Source: DATAVB01 sp040414495
GTDB lineage: Bacteria > Actinomycetota > Actinomycetes > Mycobacteriales > QHCD01
Length of the DNA stretch: 17,454 bases
Direction of reading: 5' to 3'
NCBI GenBank assembly: GCA_040414495.1
Contig: JBEDUI010000197.1
Location: 1 to 17,454, forward strand
Made by a program: the position numbers and the translations under genes. Below are positions 1-7,263 of the stretch, piece by piece. Position 1 is the stretch's first letter; the number at the start of each line of letters is the position of its first letter. A model generated the notes under the pieces. The model saw only the letters and a program-made list of their open reading frames with translations, searched no databases and was not told the origin of the DNA.

Positions 1-172
1 GTCCTGCCAGCATCCTCGCACCGTGCCAGCATCGGTTTCGACAAGCGGTTCCACGGAAGACGTCACGCACACGACCATAACCGCAACAACCTGGGTGGCG
101 CCCCCCATAACCGATCACGCAGCGGACTACCGTGGCCGAACGGCGTTGGCCGTCGAATGGTTGGAGGCGTGC

Positions 173-631
173 GTGGACGTTCAGCTAGTGCGGGCACAGC
201 TGGCAGACAAAGAAGTGCTGCGGCAGCTGCTGGAGTTCAACGCGTACGAGTTCGCCCGGCTGTTCGACGACGCGGAGCTGAATGAACACGGCCGTTTTGG
301 CTACACCTGGCTGGACCACTACTGGACCGATCCCGCGCGGCATCCTTTTCTGATCCGGGTGGACGGCCGGATCGGTGGAATGGTGCTTATCCACGCAGAT
401 GACGGGCGGCACTCAATTGCGGAGTTCCTGGTGATGCCGCAGTACCGACGCCGTGGAGTCGGCACGACCGCGGCGCGGCAGGCTTTTGAGTTGTTCGATG
501 GCGCGTGGTCGGTGCACCAGGTCCCCGGTAATGACGAAGCCGTGGCGTTTTGGCGACGGTCGATTCCGGTGGAGTTCGCTGAAACGACCGGCGAGGACGG
601 AACAACGCAGCGGTTCGTCATGCCGCGGTGA
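173..631 (+). CDS. GNAT family N-acetyltransferase
   Basis: A 152-residue GCN5-related acetyltransferase, predicted to move an acetyl group from acetyl-CoA to an amine; the acceptor is unknown. The acetyl-CoA motif A is visible as EFLVMPQYRRRGVG (residues 84-97, with the RxxGxG core at 92-97). A later NDEAVAFWRR segment is the usual GNAT helix near the C terminus. The frame stays open upstream to position 23, but that extension is low-complexity Thr/Ala and unlike the family. A GGAGG at 163-167 lies 5 nt before the GTG at 173, and the domain begins right there, so I chose that start. The length is normal for a single-domain GNAT. It is transcribed alone and converges on the NUDIX gene. The family is secure; the substrate, possibly an amino sugar or antibiotic, is a guess. 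Confidence 0.85.
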   Translation: MDVQLVRAQLADKEVLRQLLEFNAYEFARLFDDAELNEHGRFGYTWLDHYWTDPARHPFLIRVDGRIGGMVLIHADDGRHSIAEFLVMPQYRRRGVGTTAARQAFELFDGAWSVHQVPGNDEAVAFWRRSIPVEFAETTGEDGTTQRFVMPR

Positions 632-636
632 TCGAC

Positions 637-654
637 GTCGGACCTGCGTCCGGC
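637..654. terminator. weak hairpin between convergent genes
   Basis: GTCGGAC (637-643), loop CTGC, then GTCCGGC (648-654) form a 7-bp stem with one G-U pair. It lies in the 30-nt gap between the convergent GNAT and NUDIX stop codons. There is no T-tract, so termination on either strand is inference from position and pairing. Confidence 0.3.
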
Positions 655-661
655 CGGCGAG

Positions 662-1057
662 CTAGCGCAACCGGCCGTCCCCGTGCAGCAAATCGAAAAA
701 GCGCCTCGTCGCCTCGGAGACCCGTCCTTGATCGGCATGGCACAGCCAGGCGATTTCCGCGATCTCGTTGGCCGGCTGGATATCGCCTTCGTAGTCCGCG
801 GTGTAACAGGTGAGGCGGAACAGCTCTGGCCGTCCGTCGCGCGGCGCGACACAACTGTCGACCAGTGACATCGTGTCCGGGTCGATTCGTACCGACAGTT
901 CCTCGGTGACCTCCCGGGTCAGCGTCTCCGCGTCGGTTTCGCCGGATTCCCTTGCCCCACCGGGAAAATAGAAGAGCGTACGGCCGTCGTTGCGGGCCAC
1001 CAGGACGCGGCCGTCGCGAATGAGAATCCACGCAACCTTGTCCGGTCCCGATTCCAT
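662..1057 (-). CDS. NUDIX hydrolase (MutT-like)
   Basis: A 131-residue single-domain NUDIX protein, expected to hydrolyse a nucleoside diphosphate linked to another moiety, with Mg2+ or Mn2+. The NUDIX box runs from G34 to V56: G34, E40, R48-E49 and E52-E53 are all present, so the metal-binding glutamates are intact. The usual Gly near the end of the box (REUXEEXGU) is Ser55. I chose the ATG at 1057 because the frame's further 15 residues upstream look non-coding and the fold begins at DKVAW. No good ribosome binding site precedes it, so the mRNA may be leaderless or the start may differ. It is divergent from the nucleotidyltransferase-like gene, about 100 nt away. The substrate is unknown; housecleaning of damaged nucleotides is only the generic expectation. 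Confidence 0.85.
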   Translation of the reverse strand: MESGPDKVAWILIRDGRVLVARNDGRTLFYFPGGARESGETDAETLTREVTEELSVRIDPDTMSLVDSCVAPRDGRPELFRLTCYTADYEGDIQPANEIAEIAWLCHADQGRVSEATRRFFDLLHGDGRLR

Positions 1058-1111
1058 GCCGCGACGGTAGCAACTGACAGCTGCCAATGGGCCACGACGC
1101 ACCGAATAGGC

Positions 1112-1140
1112 TTGCCTCGTCAGGGACCGCGCGATTATCT
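1112..1140 (+). promoter_or_regulatory. possible sigma70-type promoter
   Basis: TTGCCT (1112-1117) and TTATCT (1135-1140) are separated by 17 nt and point toward the nucleotidyltransferase-like gene. Transcription would start near 1147, close to the coding start, giving a very short leader. The -10 match is weak. Confidence 0.25.
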
Positions 1141-1161
1141 GGACCTGTGCATATTCCGTCC

Positions 1162-1593
1162 ATGCTTACCGTCACGCGTGTCGTGGAAGCGCGGACAGTT
1201 CGCGGCCTGAATCCGGCCGTGGGTGGGTCCGGATTGTTGGTCGCGCTTGGCTTGGCCGACGTTGCGCACGATTGGGATGTGACGGTCGATGCGGCGGATA
1301 CGGACGTCACCGCGGCCCTGACCGCGGCTGGTCTTCAGTATCGCGACGGTACGATTCACGACGGGATTTACGCTACCGGCCGTCGGTATGTAATCCACGA
1401 CGTGGACTTGCTCGTAAATTTCGCTCTGCATACGCCGGCCGGGATTGAGACGCTGCCGACCCGGGTGAGCGGCGTGTGGCGGGGAATTCCGTTGGCCGAT
1501 CCGGCCGTGTGGGCTCGGGCGTACCACCTGCTTGGGCGCGGCGCCAAAGCCGAAGCGCTTGAGCGGTGGCTCAGCTCCCGTGAAGATCGTTGA
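1162..1593 (+). CDS. nucleotidyltransferase-like hypothetical protein
   Basis: A 143-residue protein whose pattern suggests a minimal pol-beta-type nucleotidyltransferase fold. GGSGLLVALGL (21-31) is followed by D37-W-D39, matching the GS-x(n)-DxD active-site layout, and D80-V-D82 could supply the third carboxylate. A C-terminal helical stretch rich in Ala, Arg and Leu follows. The reaction and substrate are not evident. The ATG at 1162 is the first Met before the recognisable domain, with no clear ribosome binding site; a GTG at 1147 is an alternative. The DUF1737 gene follows 29 nt downstream on the same strand, so the two may share a transcript. I recognise the fold pattern rather than a named family, so the assignment is moderate. 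Confidence 0.6.
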   Translation: MLTVTRVVEARTVRGLNPAVGGSGLLVALGLADVAHDWDVTVDAADTDVTAALTAAGLQYRDGTIHDGIYATGRRYVIHDVDLLVNFALHTPAGIETLPTRVSGVWRGIPLADPAVWARAYHLLGRGAKAEALERWLSSREDR

Positions 1594-1622
1594 GCGAGTC
1601 CACCATTTGGCATACTGGCGGC

Positions 1623-1817
1623 ATGATTGAGCCGCCGCCGGACGGATTACCACGTTATCGTGTGCTGACCGGACCCGATGATGACCTGTTTTGCCGACGG
1701 GTCAGTGAGGCTGTGAGCCTGGGCTATCGGCTCCACGGCAGTCCGTCCGTCACGTTTAACGGTGAACGGGTGGTCGTCGCACAGGCCCTCGTCTGGCCAC
1801 ACAACGCCGAGGAATAA
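1623..1817 (+). CDS. DUF1737 domain-containing protein
   Basis: A 64-residue protein that is essentially one DUF1737 domain, a small family of unknown function found alone or appended to other proteins. The recognisable pattern is YRVLTGPDDDLFCRRV (residues 8-23), followed by GYRLHGSPSVTFNGE and VVAQALVWP. I chose the ATG at 1623 because the domain starts within ten residues of it; the frame extends upstream only into the preceding gene. It is probably co-transcribed with the nucleotidyltransferase-like gene just upstream, while the APH-like kinase begins 41 nt downstream. It has no signal peptide or membrane segment and is probably cytoplasmic. I infer no function from the sequence. Confidence 0.8.
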   Translation: MIEPPPDGLPRYRVLTGPDDDLFCRRVSEAVSLGYRLHGSPSVTFNGERVVVAQALVWPHNAEE

Positions 1818-1858
1818 CCGCCCACCACGACCTCCGGACGATTGACGAGGGAGCGTAC

Positions 1859-2788
1859 GTGTCCACGAATCAGCCAATACCTGTACGCGTTCTGTACTCG
1901 CTCGTCGATCCGGTCGAGATCGGCCGCGTCGTCGCCGAACAGTACGACCTCGGCACGCCGGATCGGTCTCGGCTGATAAATGCCGGCCATAACGATACGT
2001 ACGAGGTACGAATCGGAGCGGAGAAGTATGCCTTCCGCCTCCAGTCGGCGAAATGGTGGAAGACCGGTGAGAGCGACGCGAGGTTCGAATTGGATCTCCT
2101 GACCCACCTTCACCAACACAGCGTGCCGGTCGCGTCTCCCCTGCCACGTAAGAATAGTGACCCGCTCGGCATCATCCGCGCACCCGAGGCCGAGCGTTAT
2201 TACTCGCTCTTCACCTGGGCGCCGGGCAGTACCGTGGACGATGCCGATCTGACGACCGAGCAGGCCTATCTCGTCGGCCGCAGCATGGCTGCAATACACC
2301 TGGCAGCAGATAAATACCATCCCGAACACCACCGCTACCGACTCGACGAGGAAACCCTTCTCGATCGCTCACTCAAGGAATTGCAGGATGATCTGCACGC
2401 CGCCGAGCCAGACGATGTCCGCACGATCGAGCACTACGTCGCCGATATCCGTCGGAGGCTGGACGAATTCGATCCCGGACCTGGCGGCTGGGGAATTATC
2501 CACGGCGACGTGTACTGGGGAAATCTGCATTTCGACAATGACAACCGGATCACGATCTTCGATTTCGACTGGTGCGGATACGGCTGGCGGGCGTACGACC
2601 TCGCCTATTACTGCACCCGGATACCCGAATCGGTCCGCGATGGAGCACTTGCGGGATACGAATCCCTGCGGCCGCTGACAACCGCAGAACGGGACATGCT
2701 GACGACCTTCGGCCGGCTCGCCTGGATCCGCGCCGATGGCAGGCCGATGTCGCGCCTCGCGGAATTGCTCCGCAATCCCTACGTATAA
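1859..2788 (+). CDS. APH-type phosphotransferase (aminoglycoside/homoserine kinase-like)
   Basis: A 309-residue protein of the aminoglycoside phosphotransferase/choline kinase superfamily, predicted to use ATP to phosphorylate a hydroxyl group on a small molecule. The N-lobe carries a nucleotide-loop-like segment NAGHNDTYEV near residue 40. The catalytic loop is H215-G-D217-VYWG-N222, and the metal-binding segment is D235-F-D237. These three elements are the superfamily hallmark, so the enzyme should be active. The GTG start at 1859 follows a GAGGGAG at about 1847-1853. The text around the motifs recalls homoserine-kinase-II and SrkA-like enzymes as much as antibiotic kinases, so the substrate is open. 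A NUDIX gene on the same strand follows about 130 nt later. Confidence 0.85.
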   Translation: MSTNQPIPVRVLYSLVDPVEIGRVVAEQYDLGTPDRSRLINAGHNDTYEVRIGAEKYAFRLQSAKWWKTGESDARFELDLLTHLHQHSVPVASPLPRKNSDPLGIIRAPEAERYYSLFTWAPGSTVDDADLTTEQAYLVGRSMAAIHLAADKYHPEHHRYRLDEETLLDRSLKELQDDLHAAEPDDVRTIEHYVADIRRRLDEFDPGPGGWGIIHGDVYWGNLHFDNDNRITIFDFDWCGYGWRAYDLAYYCTRIPESVRDGALAGYESLRPLTTAERDMLTTFGRLAWIRADGRPMSRLAELLRNPYV

Positions 2789-2915
2789 GCGGAGCCAGCA
2801 TGACTGCGGCGTGATCGGGTAATCCCCTGAGACCTGCACCTAGCCCGCAGTTGTCTGAAGTTGAAGGTATGGCTGTGCTGATTGGACAGCGGGTAAGCGA
2901 GGAGAACCGCGCGAC

Positions 2916-3524
2916 ATGAAGGGTGCACAGATGCCGAATTCCCTGACATTGACGATCGCAGACCTGGTTGCCGACGTCGCGCCAACCGATGACCTGGGAC
3001 GAGCTCACCGCGCTGCCACATTGACATGGCTTGCGAGTACGGACGACGTGTTCCGGCGCGTCAAGCCTCGTACCCCGTCACCGCATCTGGTCTCGTACTT
3101 CTTGCTGGTTGACCGGCCGGCGAGCAGCGTGTTGCTCTGCCATCATCGGCTCGCTGGACTGTGGTTGCCGACCGGCGGCCATGTCGAGCCTGGTGAACAC
3201 CCGGCCGACACCATGCGACGCGAGGTCGTCGAGGAACTCGGCATCCAAGCCGAGCCCGACCCCATATTCCAAGACCGACCCTTCTTCCTCACCGTGACCA
3301 AGACGGTCGGCACGCCGGATGCCCGCCACACCGACGTGAGCCTTTGGTTCGCGCTCTCGGGGCGGATCGATCAAGAACTCCATCCGGACGAACGAGAGTT
3401 CACGCAGGTGCGGTGGTGGGACGTCGCTGATCTTCACGGTGTCGACCTCGCTCGGTTCGAACCCCATCTGGTTCGCGCGCTTGCCGCGCTCGGCCTTTCC
3501 GGCGCTGGTCAGCTTCGGGAGTGA
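2916..3524 (+). CDS. NUDIX hydrolase
   Basis: A 202-residue NUDIX protein with a helical N-terminal extension of about 55 residues before the catalytic domain. The NUDIX box is a perfect match: G88, E94, R102-E103, E106-E107 and G109. The layout, with VKPRTPSPHLVSYF before the domain, GGHVEPGEHP, and a later HTDVSLWFAL and RWWDVADL, is a pattern I associate with a common actinobacterial subgroup of unknown substrate. GAGGAGAA at 2899-2906 lies 9 nt before the ATG at 2916; the Met at codon 6 is a weaker alternative. It may be read with the kinase upstream, although the 127-nt gap could hold its own promoter. A weak hairpin follows the stop. Confidence 0.9.
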   Translation: MKGAQMPNSLTLTIADLVADVAPTDDLGRAHRAATLTWLASTDDVFRRVKPRTPSPHLVSYFLLVDRPASSVLLCHHRLAGLWLPTGGHVEPGEHPADTMRREVVEELGIQAEPDPIFQDRPFFLTVTKTVGTPDARHTDVSLWFALSGRIDQELHPDEREFTQVRWWDVADLHGVDLARFEPHLVRALAALGLSGAGQLRE

Positions 3525-3536
3525 CCCTGAGTCCGT

Positions 3537-3559
3537 GCCGCAATAAGCGGCGTCATTTT
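3537..3559 (+). terminator. possible intrinsic terminator after the NUDIX gene
   Basis: GCCGC (3537-3541), loop AATAA, then GCGGC (3547-3551) form a short stem, extendable by two G-U pairs, with a TTTT run at 3556-3559. It lies 13 nt after the NUDIX stop codon. The stem is short and the T-run sits 4 nt away, so the call is tentative. Confidence 0.4.
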
Positions 3560-3630
3560 GCGATAGTGCAACCGGCTGGGCGATACCGCTGTTGCTACAT
3601 CGAAGGTGTCTCAGCCTCTGGGTTGAAAAA

Positions 3631-3807
3631 GTGAGGCCGGGCCTCCCCGATGGAATCGGGCACCCGGCCTTTGCGCTGTCAGGACACCGGATCGACGAAC
3701 TGGATGCGCGGCTCCAGCCGCTGGAAGTGACCACGATCGTCCGACTCTCCGAGCCAACTGGCAACCTATTCGAATACTCGGTGTCGTCGCGGTCCCCGAA
3801 TTGCTAA
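3631..3807 (+). pseudogene. possible remnant of a glyoxalase/VOC-family gene
   Basis: An open frame of 58 codons with high third-position GC lies between the NUDIX and oxidoreductase genes. It reads GHPAFAL, then RIDELDARLQ, then a late SEPTGNLFEYS. The last segment resembles the DPDGNLxEY signature near the end of VOC (glyoxalase/bleomycin-resistance/dioxygenase) domains, and RIDELDARL resembles the helix before it. At least one beta-alpha module is missing between them, so if this is VOC it is a decayed fragment. A strong hairpin overlaps its 5' end, which argues against an expressed gene. I am not sure this is more than chance. Confidence 0.25.
3634..3673. terminator. two-part hairpin, possible bidirectional terminator
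   Basis: AGGCCGGG (3634-3641) pairs with CCCGGCCT (3663-3670). Inside it CCCGAT (3646-3651) pairs with ATCGGG (3655-3660) around a GGA loop. The plus-strand copy ends in TTT, and the minus-strand copy is followed within 3 nt by TTTTT. It lies about 110 nt after the NUDIX stop and may insulate the oxidoreductase gene. Confidence 0.5.
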
Positions 3808-3817
3808 AAACGCTGGC

Positions 3818-4843
3818 ATGACGGATCGCAACATTGTCGTGGTTGGTGCCGGCATCGTCGGGTCGTCGCTGGCGTACCACCTGGCCGGGCGCGGCCGGCC
3901 GGTTACGTTGATCGATGCGGGACTTCCTGGTTGGGGGGTCACCCGGGCTTCTTTCGCCTGGATCGGGCGGCCGGTCACCAGCGACCTGCCCTCGGCGCCG
4001 CTGCGGTACCTCGCGCTGGATGAGTACCGCCGGCTGGAGAAAGAACTTCCCGAGTTGTCGATCCGCTGGTCGGGTTCGCTGAGCTGGGACGGCTTCGACG
4101 ACAGCCCTGGGCCGAGCACGGACGACGTAGCGGCGCTGGAGCCGCACCTGCTCGATCCCCCTCCTGTGGCGATGCACCGCCCCGAGGACGCGGCGCTCGA
4201 CCCGGTCGCGACGAGCGAGCTCCTGGTCGCCGCCGCCCGCGATCGGGGCGCGCGGGTGCTCACGGGGACGCTGGCCACCGGCCTCGAACACCAAGCGGGC
4301 ACCGTGACCGGTGTCCAGACGACCGCCGGAGATCTGCCTGCCGAGACCGTCGTTTTGGCCGCCGGTACCGGCACGGTTGCCCTCTGCTCCGGGATCGGAG
4401 TCACGGTGCCCGTCGAGCCGTCGCCTGCCGTCCTCGTCCGGTTGCGTGCGGCGCCGGGCCTGGTGCGATCGATTGTCGCTACACCGGCGCTGGAGGCCCG
4501 GCAGCTCGACGACGGTACGGTCCTGGCCCCCGCGGCGTACAGCGGCGAGACGGACCAGGCCGCGCTGCTCGCAACCGCCCGACGTGTCCGCGACCGGTTC
4601 GCCGCTGCGTTCACCGGAGCCAGCGATACGGAGATTGTGTCTGTAGAGATCGGCTGGCGCCCGATGCCGACCGACGAGGAACCGATCATCGGCCGGCCGG
4701 CCGAAACCCAGGGTCTGTACGTCGCCGTGATGCACTCGGCGATCACCCTGGCTGCCGCCGTCGGCCGCCTTGCCGCTAACGAGATCCTCACCGGGGTAGC
4801 AGCTTCCGAGCTCGCCGGTTGCCGGCCAGATCGGTTCCACTAA
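3818..4843 (+). CDS. FAD-dependent oxidoreductase (DAO family)
   Basis: A 341-residue flavoprotein of the D-amino-acid-oxidase/glycine-oxidase-like superfamily, predicted to oxidise an amine or amino acid C-N bond using FAD and O2. The Rossmann dinucleotide motif is G10-A-G12-IV-G15, and D33 closes the second strand and should bind the ribose. The C-terminal region has GWRPMPTDEEPIIG and then VMHSAITLAAAVG, the usual FAD-capping segments of the family. The length is slightly short but complete. The ATG at 3818 has no Shine-Dalgarno sequence; an AT-rich patch (CTAAAAA, 3804-3810) lies just upstream, so a leaderless transcript is possible. Codons are strongly G/C-ending. I see no metabolic partner gene beside it and cannot name the substrate. 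Confidence 0.88.
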   Translation: MTDRNIVVVGAGIVGSSLAYHLAGRGRPVTLIDAGLPGWGVTRASFAWIGRPVTSDLPSAPLRYLALDEYRRLEKELPELSIRWSGSLSWDGFDDSPGPSTDDVAALEPHLLDPPPVAMHRPEDAALDPVATSELLVAAARDRGARVLTGTLATGLEHQAGTVTGVQTTAGDLPAETVVLAAGTGTVALCSGIGVTVPVEPSPAVLVRLRAAPGLVRSIVATPALEARQLDDGTVLAPAAYSGETDQAALLATARRVRDRFAAAFTGASDTEIVSVEIGWRPMPTDEEPIIGRPAETQGLYVAVMHSAITLAAAVGRLAANEILTGVAASELAGCRPDRFH

Positions 4844-4902
4844 CTCCCTGCGGCCCGGCAGCTGCTATTCGAACCGTTGCGATTCGCGGAGCCAGACAAC
4901 GC

Positions 4903-4919
4903 GATCGCGTGACGCGATC
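4903..4919. repeat. perfect short inverted repeat
   Basis: GATCGCG (4903-4909), TGA, CGCGATC (4913-4919): a perfect 7-bp inverted repeat with a 3-nt loop, 60 nt after the oxidoreductase stop and about 65 nt before the PNPOx-like gene. It could be a T-less terminator or an operator; nothing in the sequence decides. Confidence 0.35.
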
Positions 4920-4985
4920 CACTATGGACGTTGGTTCGATGCGAGGCGTTGTCGAATTCGTCCGGCGCCTGTTCGTCGTCAGGGT

Positions 4986-5330
4986 ATGGGTTCTCGTAAA
5001 CCAGAAGGCATATCCGCAGCAACCTTCCCGCCACCACGCGATCTCGCGCAGCAGCGAGCCGATACCGTCGACCGTCTGGCCGGCGGATTCCAGATGTGGC
5101 TGGCGACCGGCAGCGATGGTCACGGGGCACACCTGATCCCCGTCGCCTACGTGCGGGACGGTTCAACCCTGACGACCGCCACCTTTCGGCGTAGCCGCAC
5201 GGTCTCGAACCTGCGAGCGAGGCCGACGGCCCGACTGGCGATTGGAGACACCGCCGATGTCGTCATGATCGATACCCACGCGATTCTGCTCGACCTACCC
5301 GACATCGACGTCCATTGTGGATTCGGCTGA
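4986..5330 (+). CDS. PNPOx-like (flavin/F420-binding split-barrel) protein, C-terminally truncated
   Basis: A 114-residue reading frame matching the pyridoxamine-5'-phosphate-oxidase-like split barrel used by FMN- and F420-dependent reductases. Visible elements are FQMWLATGSDGHGAHLIPVA (residues 36-55), the strand-forming LTTATFRRSRTVSNLRA, and ARLAIGDTADVVMID. Family members are usually about 140-150 residues. Here the frame breaks off soon after ADVVMID, and the normal last strands and C-terminal helix are absent. I found no continuation in another frame downstream, so a 3' deletion is more likely than a frameshift. The ATG at 4986 has only AGGG immediately upstream. It is probably a pseudogene or a damaged protein, and the cofactor is unresolved. 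Confidence 0.6.
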   Translation: MGSRKPEGISAATFPPPRDLAQQRADTVDRLAGGFQMWLATGSDGHGAHLIPVAYVRDGSTLTTATFRRSRTVSNLRARPTARLAIGDTADVVMIDTHAILLDLPDIDVHCGFG

Positions 5331-5380
5331 CAATTGCCTTCTTTAGCGGAAAAGCCCAGACTGCCATGATGTCCTGATTC

Positions 5381-5400
5381 GAGGAGAAATGACCAGGTAG
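5381..5400 (+). other. orphan ribosome binding site and 3-codon ORF
   Basis: A near-ideal GAGGAGAA at 5381-5388 directly precedes ATG-ACC-AGG-TAG. It sits in the 198-nt gap between the truncated PNPOx-like gene and the SGNH hydrolase gene. It may be the leftover 5' end of a deleted gene or chance. I see no other gene in this gap. Confidence 0.2.
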
Positions 5401-5528
5401 CCCGCTCATCGAGCCAGGAATTCGGATCTCACGGCCGGAATCCGCACTCAGATTCGCTGGCTATTCTGAAGCCACTTGCCAGGACGACATGGGAGACGAT
5501 TCTGGCGCTGAACCGCAGTCGGTCCGAT

Positions 5529-6332
5529 GTGCGCCACATCGGCACCCGCGTACTCCTGGTGGCGCTGCTGGCTCTGCTGCTCGGTGCCGGCGGCGCTAGA
5601 GCCGTGGCACTTCCCGGATTGGCCCTGCCCGAGGGGACACACCCCGGGAAGCTGTCCACTCACAACCCGAGCACGCTCGTTGGGCTCGGCGACTCGGTCA
5701 CCGCTGGGTCGCATTGCGACTGTCCCGGCTATGTCGCGGACCTGGCGGGCATCCTCGCCGATACCAACGGTGTCCCGGTGCGTAACTACAACCTCGGCCA
5801 GGACGGCCAGACCAGCGGGGGCCTGCTCGCCTCGCTCGCCGGGGACCAGCCCAACGTGCGGCCCGTAGCCCGGGCCGACCTGGTGGTCATGACAATCGGC
5901 GCCAACGACTTCAGCTCCAAGATGGCGCCAATCGAGAACGGCACCTGCGGCCCGGATCTGGCCTGCACCGACAGCACCTTGCAGGAAATGCAGCGCAACG
6001 TCACGTCGATCATCGACCGGATTCGGGCGCTGCGCTCCGACCGTCAGGTGACTATCGAGATCACGGGCTACTGGAACGTCTTCGAGGACGGCGCGGTGGC
6101 CGACAACGACTATTCGCCGCAGCTGCGCACCGGCTCGGATGTGCTGACCCGCAACGTCAATGCCGCCTTGAGCAAGGTCTGCGCCGAACAGCATGTCATA
6201 TACGTCGACCTGTACGGCCCCTTCAAGGGCGACGGCGATGCGGACGACACCCACCTGCTCGCCGACGACGGCGACCACCCCAACGCCGCGGGGCACGCGA
6301 TCATCGCGCAGGAGCTGGCCGGCGCGCTCTGA
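5529..6332 (+). CDS. secreted SGNH/GDSL-type hydrolase
   Basis: A 267-residue esterase or lipase-like enzyme of the SGNH family, predicted to be exported. A signal peptide is visible: RHIGTR, a hydrophobic core at residues 8-22, and an ARA cleavage site ending at residue 25. Block I is GLGDSVTAG with nucleophile S56; block III is G124-A-N126-D127; block V is D247-G-D-H250, followed by PNAAGH. Several paired cysteines (CDC, CGPDLAC, later VC) suit an extracytoplasmic protein. The start is uncertain. GTG at 5529 has no ribosome binding site, while GGGAG at 5491-5495 would suit an in-frame CTG at 5502, adding nine basic/polar residues. Family and catalytic residues are clear; the ester substrate is not. 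It converges on the phosphatase gene. Confidence 0.88.
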   Translation: MRHIGTRVLLVALLALLLGAGGARAVALPGLALPEGTHPGKLSTHNPSTLVGLGDSVTAGSHCDCPGYVADLAGILADTNGVPVRNYNLGQDGQTSGGLLASLAGDQPNVRPVARADLVVMTIGANDFSSKMAPIENGTCGPDLACTDSTLQEMQRNVTSIIDRIRALRSDRQVTIEITGYWNVFEDGAVADNDYSPQLRTGSDVLTRNVNAALSKVCAEQHVIYVDLYGPFKGDGDADDTHLLADDGDHPNAAGHAIIAQELAGAL

Positions 6333-6376
6333 TCTCATTCCGTACGAGTGACACCCTGCGCGCGAGTTGCTTCCGA

Positions 6377-7099
6377 TTACCCGGCTGGATCGATCAACCG
6401 GTCCCTCAGGCTATCGACGGCGTCGCGTCCGAGTCCGCCGTAACGCAGGTACGCTTCAACGCCACCGTACGTGGCTTCGAGATGCTCTAGCGTCGCGGTC
6501 ATCGTCTCTGGTCGGCTGCTCACCTCCTCGGCCAAATGCTCCCGCTCGATCGGATCTTGGACGGCGGTGAGCAGCTCGGCGAAATGGGCGCGCATCCGAT
6601 CGCTGACCGCGGCGTAGTCGGCCGCGATCGCCTCGGCCGGCGCTCCGGCCAGGCTCAAAGTGAGCGCCACGATCATGCCGGCTCGGTCCTTGCCGGCGTG
6701 ACAGTGCACCAGGACGCCGCCGGCCGGTGCTGTCGCGACCGCTTCGACCGCGGCGGCGAACAGGTCGGGATTACGGTCCAGGCTGATGACGTAATTTTGC
6801 GCGAGGCTCAACGAGGGATCCCACGGATCGCCCGGCCGGGCCAGCGGCCGGTTGCAGTGCAGCGGTTCACCGGCGAACGGCGACGGGTAGTACTCGCACT
6901 CCTCGGCGGATCGGACATCGACAATCCGGCCGAGCCGGGTCTCCCGCACGATGGTGATTCCCGCTGTGGTCAGCCGGGTCAGATTGTCGGATCGGATCAA
7001 CGCCCCGGCCGCGATCCGCCGCCCGTCGGCGGTCGGCAGTCCGCCAAGATCACGAACGTTGAGACAGTCAGGCCAGTCCAAGCTCACCGGTTTCGTCAC
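6377..7099 (-). CDS. tyrosine-protein phosphatase (MptpB-like dual-specificity type)
   Basis: A 240-residue member of the bacterial Y_phosphatase3 family, which includes mycobacterial MptpB and dephosphorylates phosphotyrosine, phosphoserine/threonine or phosphoinositides. The P-loop is H132-C133-HAGKD-R139-AG, with C133 as nucleophile and R139 binding phosphate. The N-terminal family signature is NVRDLGGLPT (residues 14-23), and IRSDNL and IVDVRSAEECEYYP follow as expected. The GTG start at 7099 lacks a ribosome binding site; an in-frame GTG at 7087 is an equally short alternative. No signal peptide is seen. It lies alone, convergent with the SGNH gene (44-nt gap) and divergent from the esterase gene. 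The natural substrate is unknown. Confidence 0.9.
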   Translation of the reverse strand: MTKPVSLDWPDCLNVRDLGGLPTADGRRIAAGALIRSDNLTRLTTAGITIVRETRLGRIVDVRSAEECEYYPSPFAGEPLHCNRPLARPGDPWDPSLSLAQNYVISLDRNPDLFAAAVEAVATAPAGGVLVHCHAGKDRAGMIVALTLSLAGAPAEAIAADYAAVSDRMRAHFAELLTAVQDPIEREHLAEEVSSRPETMTATLEHLEATYGGVEAYLRYGGLGRDAVDSLRDRLIDPAG

Positions 7100-7263
7100 A
7101 GCTCAGCTGATCATGACGGCGTTCCGCTTGTCCATCCGTCGAGAATAGTCAGGTCGGTTGAGTCGGCATTCCGCAGAAAATTCGATGCGTGTCCTGCTGT
7201 CGCTCGGCCGGGATCGGACGCTCGCTCTGGCTTTTGGCTACGGCCGATCGTTGACTGCGCTGC

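Noticed and set aside
5..33. 10-bp direct repeat TGCCAGCATC (5-14 and 24-33)
   Set aside because: Only two copies, short, and no associated feature.
23..172. 50-codon upstream extension of the GNAT frame
   Set aside because: Low-complexity residues with no domain content, while a GGAGG is ideally placed before the GTG at 173.
3611..4840. 409-codon minus-strand open frame opposite the FAD oxidoreductase
   Set aside because: It is Arg/Gly/Pro-rich low-complexity text with no domain pattern, a typical antisense shadow of a high-GC gene with clear motifs on the plus strand.
5448..6338. 296-codon minus-strand open frame opposite the SGNH hydrolase
   Set aside because: The plus strand has a signal peptide and all SGNH blocks; the minus frame shows no family pattern.
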